Part shown: piece by piece, positions 1-6,907 of the stretch
How positions within the stretch are numbered: the stretch's first letter is position 1
Layout: the number at the start of each line of letters is the position of its first letter
Assembly (NCBI GenBank): GCA_934254825.1
Contig: CAKQMB010000014.1
Location: 1-64,000 of the forward strand
Direction: 5' to 3'
Length of the DNA: 64,000 nucleotides
DNA from: an uncultured Clostridia bacterium
GTDB taxonomy: Bacteria > Bacillota > Clostridia > Christensenellales > Borkfalkiaceae
The notes under the pieces: model-generated
Told to the model about the DNA's origin: nothing
Database searches by the model: none
Seen by the model: only the letters and a program-made list of their open reading frames with translations
Position numbers and translations under genes: made by a program

Positions 1-72
1 CACAGAAGTTAAGCTTCAGCGCGCCGAAAGTACTTGCAGGGTGACCTGCCGGGAGGATAGGTCGTTGCCACA
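1..72 (+). rRNA. rrf: 5S ribosomal RNA, 3' part
   Basis: The first ~72 bases match the 3' two thirds of a bacterial 5S rRNA, including the conserved GAAGTTAAGC block and the closing GGTCGTTGCCA strand. The 5' part lies outside the window. A strong terminator follows directly, so this is the last gene of an rRNA operon read on the plus strand. Confidence 0.9.
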
Positions 73-82
73 TTCCATTTAA

Positions 83-110
83 AACACCGCTATTAAAGCG
101 GTGTTTTTTT
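83..110 (+). terminator. rRNA operon terminator
   Basis: An AACACCGC / GCGGTGTT stem with a short AT loop is followed by a run of seven T. It lies about 10 bases after the 5S rRNA. Confidence 0.9.
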
Positions 111-210
111 GTTATATATTTTATATGAAAGATTATAATCGATAAGAATTGTAAAAAAGAAAGCCTTCCCACATTGATAATGACGGATAGGGTGTGAAAT
201 GCTTAAAATC

Positions 211-247
211 GGGGGAAGGTGGCGGCGAAGCCGACGGATGAGGGGCG
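211..247 (+). repeat. G-rich intergenic repeat, single half
   Basis: This block reads GGGGGAAGGTGGCGGCGAAG followed by CCGACGGATGAGGGG. The same sequence occurs inverted at 57741-57783, with a diverged partner at 57600-57636. No gene is visible around it (111-376). The function is unknown; it is a dispersed intergenic repeat. Confidence 0.6.
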
Positions 248-278
248 ACGTGAAAAAACTAGTGTAAGCAACTATATG

Positions 279-347
279 AAAACTAAATTATAGAATTGCG
301 CTTTCAAACGACAACAAAAGGCTCACGGAGAAAATTTCCGTGAGCCT
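279..347. repeat. Direct repeat copy A with hairpin (terminator of the UvrA-like gene)
   Basis: Positions 279-311 are identical to 4364-4396, and 314-328 to 4399-4413. The right part (318-347) forms an AAGGCTCACGGA / TCCGTGAGCCTT hairpin with T-rich flanks on both strands. It can therefore terminate the minus-strand UvrA-like gene, whose stop codon is 30 bases away. Confidence 0.75.
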
Positions 348-376
348 TTCTTGATGAATTCCATACAGATCGAGGA

Positions 377-2851
377 TTATAAATACTTTCCCGTAATGCT
401 TGCGGGATTGTTTTTAATATCTGCGGGCGTTCCTTCGGCAACGATTCTTCCGCCTGCATGTCCGCCGCGCGGTCCCATATCTATAACGTAATCGGCATTT
501 TTAATCATATCGAGATCGTGTTCGATAACAATGACGGTCGCTCCGTTTTTAATGAGTTCGTCGAACACTTTCAGCAATACTCCCACGTCCTGCGGGTGAA
601 GACCGATTGTCGGTTCGTCGAAAACGAAAACGGAATCGTCCTGCGCTTTGCCGAGTTCCGTCGCAAGTTTGAGTCTTTGCGCTTCGCCGCCTGAAAGCGA
701 CGGCGTGCTTTCGCCCAAAGTAAGATACGAGAGTCCTAAATTCACGAGCGTTTCAAGTTTTTCTTTAATCTTTTTGTGCTTTCCGAACAAAGATACCGCT
801 TCGCCTGCGGTCATTTCCATTAAGTCGGCAATCGAATAAAAGTTGCCGCACAATTCGATTTTTACTTCGTTCGCCCTTTCGGAAAACCTTTTACCTTTAC
901 AATCGGGGCATACGATTTCGACGTCGGGCAAGAATTGAATATCCATAGATATTTGTCCTGTTCCGTCGCAAGTCGGACAGCGCAAACTACCTGTATTATA
1001 CGAAAAATCGTTGACTTTCAAACCGAGTTCCTTCGCTTTCGGAGTCGCCGCAAAAACTTTTCTCAAATCGTCCAGAATTCCCGAATACGTCGCGACCGTC
1101 GAGCGGACGTTGATTCCTATCGGCGTTGCGTCGATAAGGTTTACTCTGTTTATCCCGTCGGCTTCAATCGATTTTATATGTTCGGGTAGTTTTTCGCCGT
1201 TTATTTTTGCCTGTAACGCGGGGATAAGACTTTCGAGAATCGTCGTGGTTTTACCGCTGCCGGAAACGCCCGTTACGACGGTGAGTCTGCCTTTCGGAAT
1301 TTTAACGTCGAGAGCGCGAACGGTATGCAACGGCAAGGTGGATAATTTTATCGTTCCTTTGTCGAACATTTTCGACTTTTCGGCGCGATTGCGGACGTTT
1401 ACGTTATTTTTACCCGAAATGTAACCGCCGATAATTGAATTGTCGTTGTTTTCCACTTCTTTAACGTTACCGCAGGCGATAACGTTGCCACCGTTCTTTC
1501 CCGCGCTCACACCCATTTCTATAACGTAATCTGCGGCATTTATAACCCGAGTGTCGTGGTCTACGACGACGACCGAATTTCCGCGCTTTACGAGATCGCG
1601 TATTACGGCTAAAAGACCGTCTACGTTTGCGGGGTGCAAGCCTATGGACGGTTCGTCAAGAACGTACAATACGCCAGTGGTTTTATTCCTTACCGCTCTT
1701 GCGAGTTGAATACGTTGCAGTTCGCCTGTCGAAAGAGTATTCGCGGCTCTGTCGGGCGTTAAATAATCGAGTCCCAAATCTATAAGCCTTTCGGACACGG
1801 ACAGAAATTCGCCCGTTATGCTTTCAGCCATAAGTCTCATATCCTGCGGTGCTTTTTGCGGAACGGTTTTTACCCATTCTATCAAATCGGACAGCGGCAT
1901 TGCAAAAACTTCGGGCAGAGTTTTACCGTCTATCGTGGACGTTCTCGCAACTTTATTGAGTCGCGTTCCGCCGCAATCGGGGCAAGTCGTTTCGATTAAA
2001 AATTTCGACACGCGTTTCATACCCGTTTCGTCTTTTACCTTTGCAAGCGCGTTTTCAACGGTGTAAACCGCGTTGTAATAAGTAAAATCGAGTTCGCCCG
2101 CCTGATTTGAATTTTTTGCTTTGTATAAAATATGCTTTTTTTCGGCAGGTCCGTAATAAACGATTTCTTTTTCTTTATCCGTCAGGTCGCGGAAAGGAAC
2201 GTCCGTACGAACGCCCATTGCCCTGCAAACGTCGGTCATAAGCGACCACATAAGCGAATTCCACGGCGCAACCGCTCCTTCGTCTATCGTAAGAGTATCG
2301 TCGGGAACGAGCGAATCTATATTCACTTTGCGAACGATACCCGTCCCCGAACAAGTCGGACACGCGCCCGTCGAATTGAACGAAAAATCTTCCGCGCTCG
2401 GCGGATTGAATTTTGCTCCGCATTCGGGGCATACGAGTTGTTTACCTGCGGCAATGTTTACCGTGGGCGGAACGAAATGTCCGTTCGGGCAGATATGGCT
2501 TCCGAGCCGCGAAAACATAAGTCGCAGACTGTTGGACAGTTCGGTTAAAGTTCTGAACGTGCTTCTGACGTTAGGAATTGTCGGACGTTGATGAAGCGCG
2601 AGAGCGGCAGGCACGTTTTCGATAGAATCGACGTTTGCGTTTTCCGCCTGCGTAAGTCTTCTTCTCGTGTATGCGGATAACGCTTCGAGATACCGCCGCG
2701 AACCTTCCGCATATAAAACGCCGAGTGCGAGCGACGATTTTCCGCTTCCCGAAACGCCCGCAATCGCAACGAATTTTCCGAGCGGAACATTTACGTTTAT
2801 ATCTTTCAGGTTATGCACACGCGCGCCGCGTATTAAAATTTCTTCGGACAT
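377..2851 (-). CDS. Short UvrA-like ABC ATPase (excinuclease subunit A family, UvrA2/DrrC type)
   Basis: This 824-residue protein has two ABC ATPase modules with UvrA-specific zinc modules. The first Walker A GVSGSGKS is at ~32-39 and the second, GVSGSGKT, is in the C-terminal half. CxxC pairs are visible (CPTC..CPDC), and the signatures are LSTGE and LSGGE. It is about 100 residues shorter than housekeeping UvrA, as in class II UvrA proteins that lack the UvrB-binding domain. In known relatives such proteins give self-protection against DNA-binding drugs rather than general repair. I chose the ATG at 2851 because GGAAGTG lies 7 bases upstream; an in-frame ATG at 2890 would overlap the upstream gene. 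It follows the HxlR gene by 16 bases, so the two form one transcript. First-module LSTGE replaces the usual LSGGE. Confidence 0.85.
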   Translation of the reverse strand: MSEEILIRGARVHNLKDINVNVPLGKFVAIAGVSGSGKSSLALGVLYAEGSRRYLEALSAYTRRRLTQAENANVDSIENVPAALALHQRPTIPNVRSTFRTLTELSNSLRLMFSRLGSHICPNGHFVPPTVNIAAGKQLVCPECGAKFNPPSAEDFSFNSTGACPTCSGTGIVRKVNIDSLVPDDTLTIDEGAVAPWNSLMWSLMTDVCRAMGVRTDVPFRDLTDKEKEIVYYGPAEKKHILYKAKNSNQAGELDFTYYNAVYTVENALAKVKDETGMKRVSKFLIETTCPDCGGTRLNKVARTSTIDGKTLPEVFAMPLSDLIEWVKTVPQKAPQDMRLMAESITGEFLSVSERLIDLGLDYLTPDRAANTLSTGELQRIQLARAVRNKTTGVLYVLDEPSIGLHPANVDGLLAVIRDLVKRGNSVVVVDHDTRVINAADYVIEMGVSAGKNGGNVIACGNVKEVENNDNSIIGGYISGKNNVNVRNRAEKSKMFDKGTIKLSTLPLHTVRALDVKIPKGRLTVVTGVSGSGKTTTILESLIPALQAKINGEKLPEHIKSIEADGINRVNLIDATPIGINVRSTVATYSGILDDLRKVFAATPKAKELGLKVNDFSYNTGSLRCPTCDGTGQISMDIQFLPDVEIVCPDCKGKRFSERANEVKIELCGNFYSIADLMEMTAGEAVSLFGKHKKIKEKLETLVNLGLSYLTLGESTPSLSGGEAQRLKLATELGKAQDDSVFVFDEPTIGLHPQDVGVLLKVFDELIKNGATVIVIEHDLDMIKNADYVIDMGPRGGHAGGRIVAEGTPADIKNNPASITGKYL

Positions 2852-2867
2852 TATATCACTTCCGTTG

Positions 2868-3239
2868 TTACTTTTTTTGGTTATATTCAAAGCCCCAATT
2901 CATCATAATGTAAAAAATCGGCAACAAATCTCTGCCTTTCTTCGTGAAAGAGTATTCGACGTGCGGCGGGATTTCGTTGAATTGTTCCCTTTTGACAAGA
3001 CCGTCCGCTTCCAACTCTTTCAAAACCGACGCGAGCATTGTATTGGTTATCCCCGGCAAAGCCTTTTTCAGCCCGCCGAACCGAACCGTATCTTGCATAC
3101 ACAATTCATACAAAACCTGATTTTTCCATTTGCCTTGCAGCATTTTCAGAACAGGGGTTACGGGGCATTCTCCGTTTTCATCGAAAATGCCTTCCTTTAC
3201 TTTCTGTTTGAATTCCTGATACGTCATTTTTTCTTTCAT
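2868..3239 (-). CDS. HxlR-family winged-helix regulator
   Basis: This 123-residue protein has the HxlR layout: an N-terminal Cys in GECPVTPVLKMLQGKWKN, a recognition region (RFGGLKKALPGITNTMLASV) and a wing ending VEYSFTKKGRDLLP. The family binds DNA as a dimer and often senses electrophiles or redox change through the N-terminal Cys. It is the first gene of the transcript with the UvrA-like protein. A perfect inverted repeat overlaps its own -10 box (3272-3288), so autoregulation is likely. The inducer is unknown; a DNA-damaging or reactive compound would fit the neighbour. Confidence 0.88.
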   Translation of the reverse strand: MKEKMTYQEFKQKVKEGIFDENGECPVTPVLKMLQGKWKNQVLYELCMQDTVRFGGLKKALPGITNTMLASVLKELEADGLVKREQFNEIPPHVEYSFTKKGRDLLPIFYIMMNWGFEYNQKK

Positions 3240-3271
3240 AACATTACTCCGTTTGATTGAATTATATATTT

Positions 3272-3300
3272 AGTATAATATTTATACTTGGTAATGTCAA
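3272..3300 (-). promoter_or_regulatory. Promoter and inverted-repeat operator of the hxlR-type gene
   Basis: On the minus strand TTGACA (3295-3300) is separated by 17 bases from TATACT (3272-3277). The spacer and -10 contain AGTATAATATTTATACT, a 7+3+7 perfect inverted repeat (3272-3288). That is the size and position expected of an HxlR operator. Confidence 0.75.
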
Positions 3301-3324
3301 TACTAATCGACGCATTTCGGAAAA

Positions 3325-3356
3325 AAACGCCTTGTGAACGGACTCGCAAGGCGTTT
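3325..3356 (-). terminator. Terminator of the flavin reductase gene
   Basis: AAACGCCTTG and CAAGGCGTTT form a 10 bp stem. On the minus strand it is followed by seven T (3321-3327), about 10 bases after the stop at 3367. Confidence 0.8.
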
Positions 3357-3366
3357 TCATCAAAAA

Positions 3367-4148
3367 TTACTTTTCTGCGGCAGGCGCGACTTTTGCATAT
3401 CCGTTCCAGGCAAACAGACCTTCTTTTTCTTCATCTCCGTAAATACCGTCGATATTGCAGATATAAAGATAATGGTCGCCTATTTCGACAGCCTTATCAA
3501 GCGTTACGACGAACGCTAATTTTGTGTCGGCGGGAATTTTTACGTCGCTTCCGTTTATTTCGGTAAGTTCAATTCCGAATTTTTCTACTTTATCGACGTC
3601 TTTGCCCGAAGTAGAGCCGCAACCCATAACCGCTTCCGCAAGAGATAAAGACGGAACGGTTACAACCGCTTTTCCCGTTTCTCTCATACGTTGTCCCGAA
3701 TATGAACCTTTGCCCATTGCAAATCCGAGCATAGCGGGGCTGAATGATAAATACGATACAAACGACACAGGCGCAACGTTAGTTGTTCCGTCGGGTTTAT
3801 TTGTGCAAACAAGGGTTAGCCGAGAGGGATTCGAACCCCATCAAGCCTAAAAGCCGTCTTTTTTGCCTGTTGCGGCAAATCTTTGCTTGAAGTACGTCGA
3901 GTACGTCTGCGCAAATTTTCGTCACAACCGCCTAAAAAATACAGCTTTAAGGTGCGTAGTATTTTAACGGCGATAAATTTAGGAAAATCAAGGCAAACGA
4001 ACGCAATCATACTAGACGTATTATAAGTGAGTTTAACGCAGATTTTGCAAATTTTGCGCCGTTAAAACTTAATGTGGTTCGAATCCCTCTCGGCTAAGGG
4101 GTTGGGAGAAGTAAACTTTGTCGCTTCGCCGAGATTGATTTTTTTCAT
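3367..4148 (-). pseudogene. Flavin reductase-like FMN-binding split-barrel protein, interrupted by a 276 bp element
   Basis: The 5' fragment starts at ATG 4148, behind GGAGG, and encodes MKKINLGEATKFTSPNPL. The 3' fragment, read down to 3367, encodes TLVCTNKPDGTTNVAPVSF and the rest of the domain (RETGKAVVTVP, GDHYLYICNIDGIYGDE). If the element at 3819-4094 and one TA are removed, the two fragments join in frame as ...TSPNPLTLVC..., giving a 167-residue protein of normal family size. In the present state translation stops a few codons into the element. The remaining 3' frame has a GTG at 3768 but would lack the first strands of the barrel. Relatives bind FMN/FAD and reduce flavin with NAD(P)H or serve as small redox proteins. 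Its promoter (4201-4228) and terminator look intact, which suggests recent inactivation. Confidence 0.88.
3819..4094. mobile_element. MITE-like element, copy 1, inserted in the flavin reductase gene
   Basis: The element is 276 bp long with perfect 19 bp terminal inverted repeats (GCCGAGAGGGATTCGAACC) and a TA on both sides (3817-3818, 4095-4096). TA duplication and short inverted repeats without a transposase gene are the hallmarks of a non-autonomous IS630/Tc1-mariner-type element. By eye alignment it differs from copy 2 (47326-47601) at about 23 positions with no indels. Small open frames inside it are not convincing genes. Confidence 0.82.
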
Positions 4149-4200
4149 AGGATAAGTCCTCCGAATTAGAAATAATTATTTCGTCTTCCGACGATACAAA

Positions 4201-4228
4201 AATTATACCATATCTAAAAAACTTGTCA
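4201..4228 (-). promoter_or_regulatory. Promoter of the interrupted flavin reductase gene
   Basis: On the minus strand TTGACA (4223-4228), a 16-base spacer and TATAAT (4201-4206) are both perfect hexamers. They lie about 50 bases upstream of the ATG at 4148. Confidence 0.8.
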
Positions 4229-4318
4229 AGTACGCAGTTTTTTCTTATATAGTACGAAAAATCTTACTGATGTAAATCTATATTCAGATCCTATGTTCGT
4301 ATAATTGTTATGAAAAAA

Positions 4319-4353
4319 TCTATAACAACTCCTTGATAAGCGGAGTTGTTATA
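4319..4353. other. Intergenic hairpin
   Basis: ATAACAACTCC and GGAGTTGTTAT form an 11 bp stem around a short loop. No T-run follows it, so it is not a normal terminator. Apart from promoters, this hairpin and repeat copy B, nothing else is seen in 4229-4547. Confidence 0.5.
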
Positions 4354-4363
4354 GGGAATTATT

Positions 4364-4439
4364 AAAACTAAATTATAGAATTGCGCTTTCAAACGATGAC
4401 AAAAGGCTCACGGTAATTTCCATCGTGAGCCTTTTTTTT
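4364..4439. repeat. Direct repeat copy B with terminator-like hairpin
   Basis: This is the near-identical partner of 279-347. Its hairpin AAAGGCTCACG / CGTGAGCCTTT is followed by eight T on the plus strand. There is no plus-strand gene just upstream for it to terminate, so it is probably a duplicated segment boundary. Confidence 0.75.
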
Positions 4440-4547
4440 ACAGAACAAAAAATAATTGCAAAGATTATCAAAATGTCATTTCTCTTTTACTTTAAAACAA
4501 AACAATAAATTTTTTGTAAATTCTACCGAATACCCAGCCCAAAAGGC

Positions 4548-4590
4548 TTGACAAACGTAAAAATCCGCGTATAATAGTTTTATATCAAAC
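4548..4590 (+). promoter_or_regulatory. Promoter and operator of the marR-type gene
   Basis: TTGACA (4548-4553), a 16-base spacer and TATAAT (4570-4575) are followed at the expected start point by GTTTTATATCAAAC (4577-4590). That matches 13 of 14 bases of the perfect palindrome upstream of the ABC genes (5099-5112). A repressor bound here would block its own transcription. Confidence 0.78.
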
Positions 4591-4622
4591 AGTTTGACGG
4601 CGAATTTATTAAGAGGTGCGAT

Positions 4623-5054
4623 ATGAAAAGACTTATCGGAGCGGAAATACGCGGTTTGCAGAATTTAATATCAAGACAACTCGACGGTTTTACGTCTACT
4701 TTGGGAGAAGATTTGGTATCGGGACCGAATTTATTTATTCTGAAATATCTTATGGAAAATGAAAGGAAAGACGTTTTTCAATGCGATTTGGAAAAGGTTT
4801 TATCCGTAACGAAATCTACTTGTTCAAAAGTTCTGACAACAATGCAACAAAAAGGACTGATTGAACGTAGCGGCGTGGCGGATGCAAGGTATAAAAAAAT
4901 CAGCATTACCGAAAAGGGTAAAAATCTGGTCGAAAAGTTTGATAAATTTATTTACGCTCACGACGAATCGCTTGTAAAAGGGCTTACCGAGGAACAAATT
5001 CAGACTTTTCTTTACTGTATCGACACCATAAAATCAAATATTCAAAATAAGTAA
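4623..5054 (+). CDS. MarR-family transcriptional regulator
   Basis: This 143-residue winged-helix protein has a recognition helix region CSKVLTTMQQKGLIERS and a wing with DARYKKISITEKGKNLVEKF. It is preceded by AAGAGGTG. It sits 105 bases before two ABC exporter genes, and both promoters carry the same 14 bp operator. MarR repressors of this arrangement usually control a drug exporter and themselves and release DNA when the drug binds. The ligand cannot be told from sequence. Confidence 0.88.
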   Translation: MKRLIGAEIRGLQNLISRQLDGFTSTLGEDLVSGPNLFILKYLMENERKDVFQCDLEKVLSVTKSTCSKVLTTMQQKGLIERSGVADARYKKISITEKGKNLVEKFDKFIYAHDESLVKGLTEEQIQTFLYCIDTIKSNIQNK

Positions 5055-5098
5055 CCTAACGTCGTTTCTTCGGGAACGACGAAAAAATTCAGTAAATA

Positions 5099-5138
5099 GT
5101 TTGATATCAAACCTTATTTCTTGGGAAATTGTTACAAT
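5099..5138 (+). promoter_or_regulatory. Operator and probable promoter of the ABC exporter operon
   Basis: GTTTGATATCAAAC (5099-5112) is a perfect 14 bp palindrome. A -10-like TACAAT lies at 5133-5138 and the palindrome overlaps the expected -35 region. No good -35 hexamer is visible. Confidence 0.65.
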
Positions 5139-5158
5139 ACTAAATTCGGAGGTTAAAA

Positions 5159-6907
5159 ATGAAAACGATTAAACTTCTTATGAAATCACTTCGGGAAAAC
5201 AAGAAAAATACTTTTTTAAGTATTTTATTTGTTGCTTTGGAAGTGGTTTGCGAATGTTCGTTGCCGTTTATAATGGCAAAACTTATCGACAACACAGGCG
5301 TCGATTGGAATAGTCTTTTAATTTATGGTGGAATGTTAGTTATCCTCGCGTCTTGCGCGCTTGTGTTCGGTATTATTTCGGGAAAGTGTGCCGCAAGAGC
5401 GGGTGCGGGTTTTGCCGCAAATTTGCGCGAGGATATGTTTGTTAAAGTACAAGGATATTCTTTTGCAAATATAGATAAATTTTCCGCGTCTTCACTTGTT
5501 ACTCGTATGACTACGGATATAACGAACATTCAGAACGCTTTCAGTATGATAATTCGTATCGCCGTGCGAGTGCCGCTTATGATGATATTTTCTATCATTA
5601 TGGCTTTTATTATCAGTCCTTCTCTTGCGTGGATTTTTCTTGTTTGCGTACCGATTTTAGGCGGTATTATCGTTCTTATTATCAGCAAAGCAACGCCTAC
5701 GTTTTCCCGTGTGTTCAAACGCTATGACTCGCTTAACAATTCCGTACACGAAAACGTAAAAGGTATTCGAGTTGTAAAAACTTACGTCAGAGAAGATTAT
5801 GAAAACAAAAAATTTGAAAAAGCCGCAGATGACGTAACGAATGATTTCGTTCACGCCGAAAAAATCGTTGCATGGCTTACGCCGTCGATGAACTTTTTTA
5901 TGTACGCCTGCTATGTTATTATTTCTGTACTCGGAGCATACGTCATCACAGGTAAACTTGGATGGGGAACGCTTACGACAGGCGATCTTTCTTCGCTTAT
6001 AACTTACGGAATCAATATCCTTTCTTCTCTTATGATGTTTGCAATGATATTGATTATGATAACAATGTCTGTCGCGTCTGCAAAACGTATCGCAGAAGTT
6101 ATGGAAGAAAAAAGCACGCTTACAAATCCCGATAACGCGTTGACTACGGTTGCGGACGGTTCTGTCGATTTCGATAACGTAACATTCAAGTATTCCGATA
6201 AAGCCGAAAAAGCCGTTTTGAGTAATATTGATTTTCACATTAAATCGGGCGAAACTGTCGGCATTTTGGGAGGAACGGGTTCAAGCAAAACTTCGCTTAT
6301 CAATCTGATTTCACGGCTTTACGACGTTACGGAAGGTGAAGTAAAAGTCGGTGGCGTAAACGTAAAAAAATACAATCTTGACTCGCTCAGACAAAACGTT
6401 GCGGTCGTTTTGCAAAAAAACGTACTGTTTTCGGGAACGATAGAAGAAAACCTTAAATGGGGCGACGAAAACGCGACGGAAGAAGAAATGAAAAGGGCTT
6501 GCGAGATTTCGCAGGCAGACGAATATATTCGCTCTTTTTCCGAAGGATATAAAACTTATCTTGAAGAAGGCGGAACAAATCTCTCCGGTGGGCAAAAACA
6601 ACGTCTTTGTATAGCCCGCGCTCTTCTTCGCAAGCCGAAGATTTTAATACTCGACGACTCCACGAGTGCCGTCGATACTAAAACCGACGCTCTTATTCGT
6701 AAAGGCTTAAAAGAAACGATGCCCGAAACTACTAAAATAATAATAGCACAACGTATTTCGTCCATTCAGGACGCCGATTTAATAGTCGTTTTGGATAACG
6801 GAACGATTAACGGAATAGGTTCTCACGAAGAACTTCTGAAATCGAACGCAATATACAAAGAGATTTATGAAACGCAAAATAAAACGGGAGGTAACGATAA
6901 TGAATAA
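5159..6907 (+). CDS. ABC exporter half-transporter, degenerate-site subunit
   Basis: This 582-residue protein has an N-terminal six-helix ABC exporter membrane domain (~15-310) and a C-terminal ATPase. The Walker A is GGTGSSKT and the signature LSGGQ. Walker B reads ILILDDSTSAVD, with Asp in place of the catalytic Glu. Together with the partner's LSQGQ signature this makes one degenerate ATP site, the known pattern of heterodimeric exporters such as BmrCD or TM287/288. GGAGG lies 8 bases before the ATG. It overlaps the next gene by 8 bases. Likely substrate: a drug or small amphiphile, inferred from the MarR neighbour. Confidence 0.9.
   Translation: MKTIKLLMKSLRENKKNTFLSILFVALEVVCECSLPFIMAKLIDNTGVDWNSLLIYGGMLVILASCALVFGIISGKCAARAGAGFAANLREDMFVKVQGYSFANIDKFSASSLVTRMTTDITNIQNAFSMIIRIAVRVPLMMIFSIIMAFIISPSLAWIFLVCVPILGGIIVLIISKATPTFSRVFKRYDSLNNSVHENVKGIRVVKTYVREDYENKKFEKAADDVTNDFVHAEKIVAWLTPSMNFFMYACYVIISVLGAYVITGKLGWGTLTTGDLSSLITYGINILSSLMMFAMILIMITMSVASAKRIAEVMEEKSTLTNPDNALTTVADGSVDFDNVTFKYSDKAEKAVLSNIDFHIKSGETVGILGGTGSSKTSLINLISRLYDVTEGEVKVGGVNVKKYNLDSLRQNVAVVLQKNVLFSGTIEENLKWGDENATEEEMKRACEISQADEYIRSFSEGYKTYLEEGGTNLSGGQKQRLCIARALLRKPKILILDDSTSAVDTKTDALIRKGLKETMPETTKIIIAQRISSIQDADLIVVLDNGTINGIGSHEELLKSNAIYKEIYETQNKTGGNDNE

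Noticed and set aside
3816..4010. 64-codon frame inside MITE copy 1, with a similar stretch in the frame at 47323-47715
   Set aside because: The similarity comes from the repeat DNA itself. The frame differs between copies at its ends and has no ribosome site.
4060..4100. tRNA gene suggested by GGTTCGAATCCC
   Set aside because: Only a T-arm-like end is present. The stem does not pair well and there is no D-arm, anticodon arm or acceptor partner.
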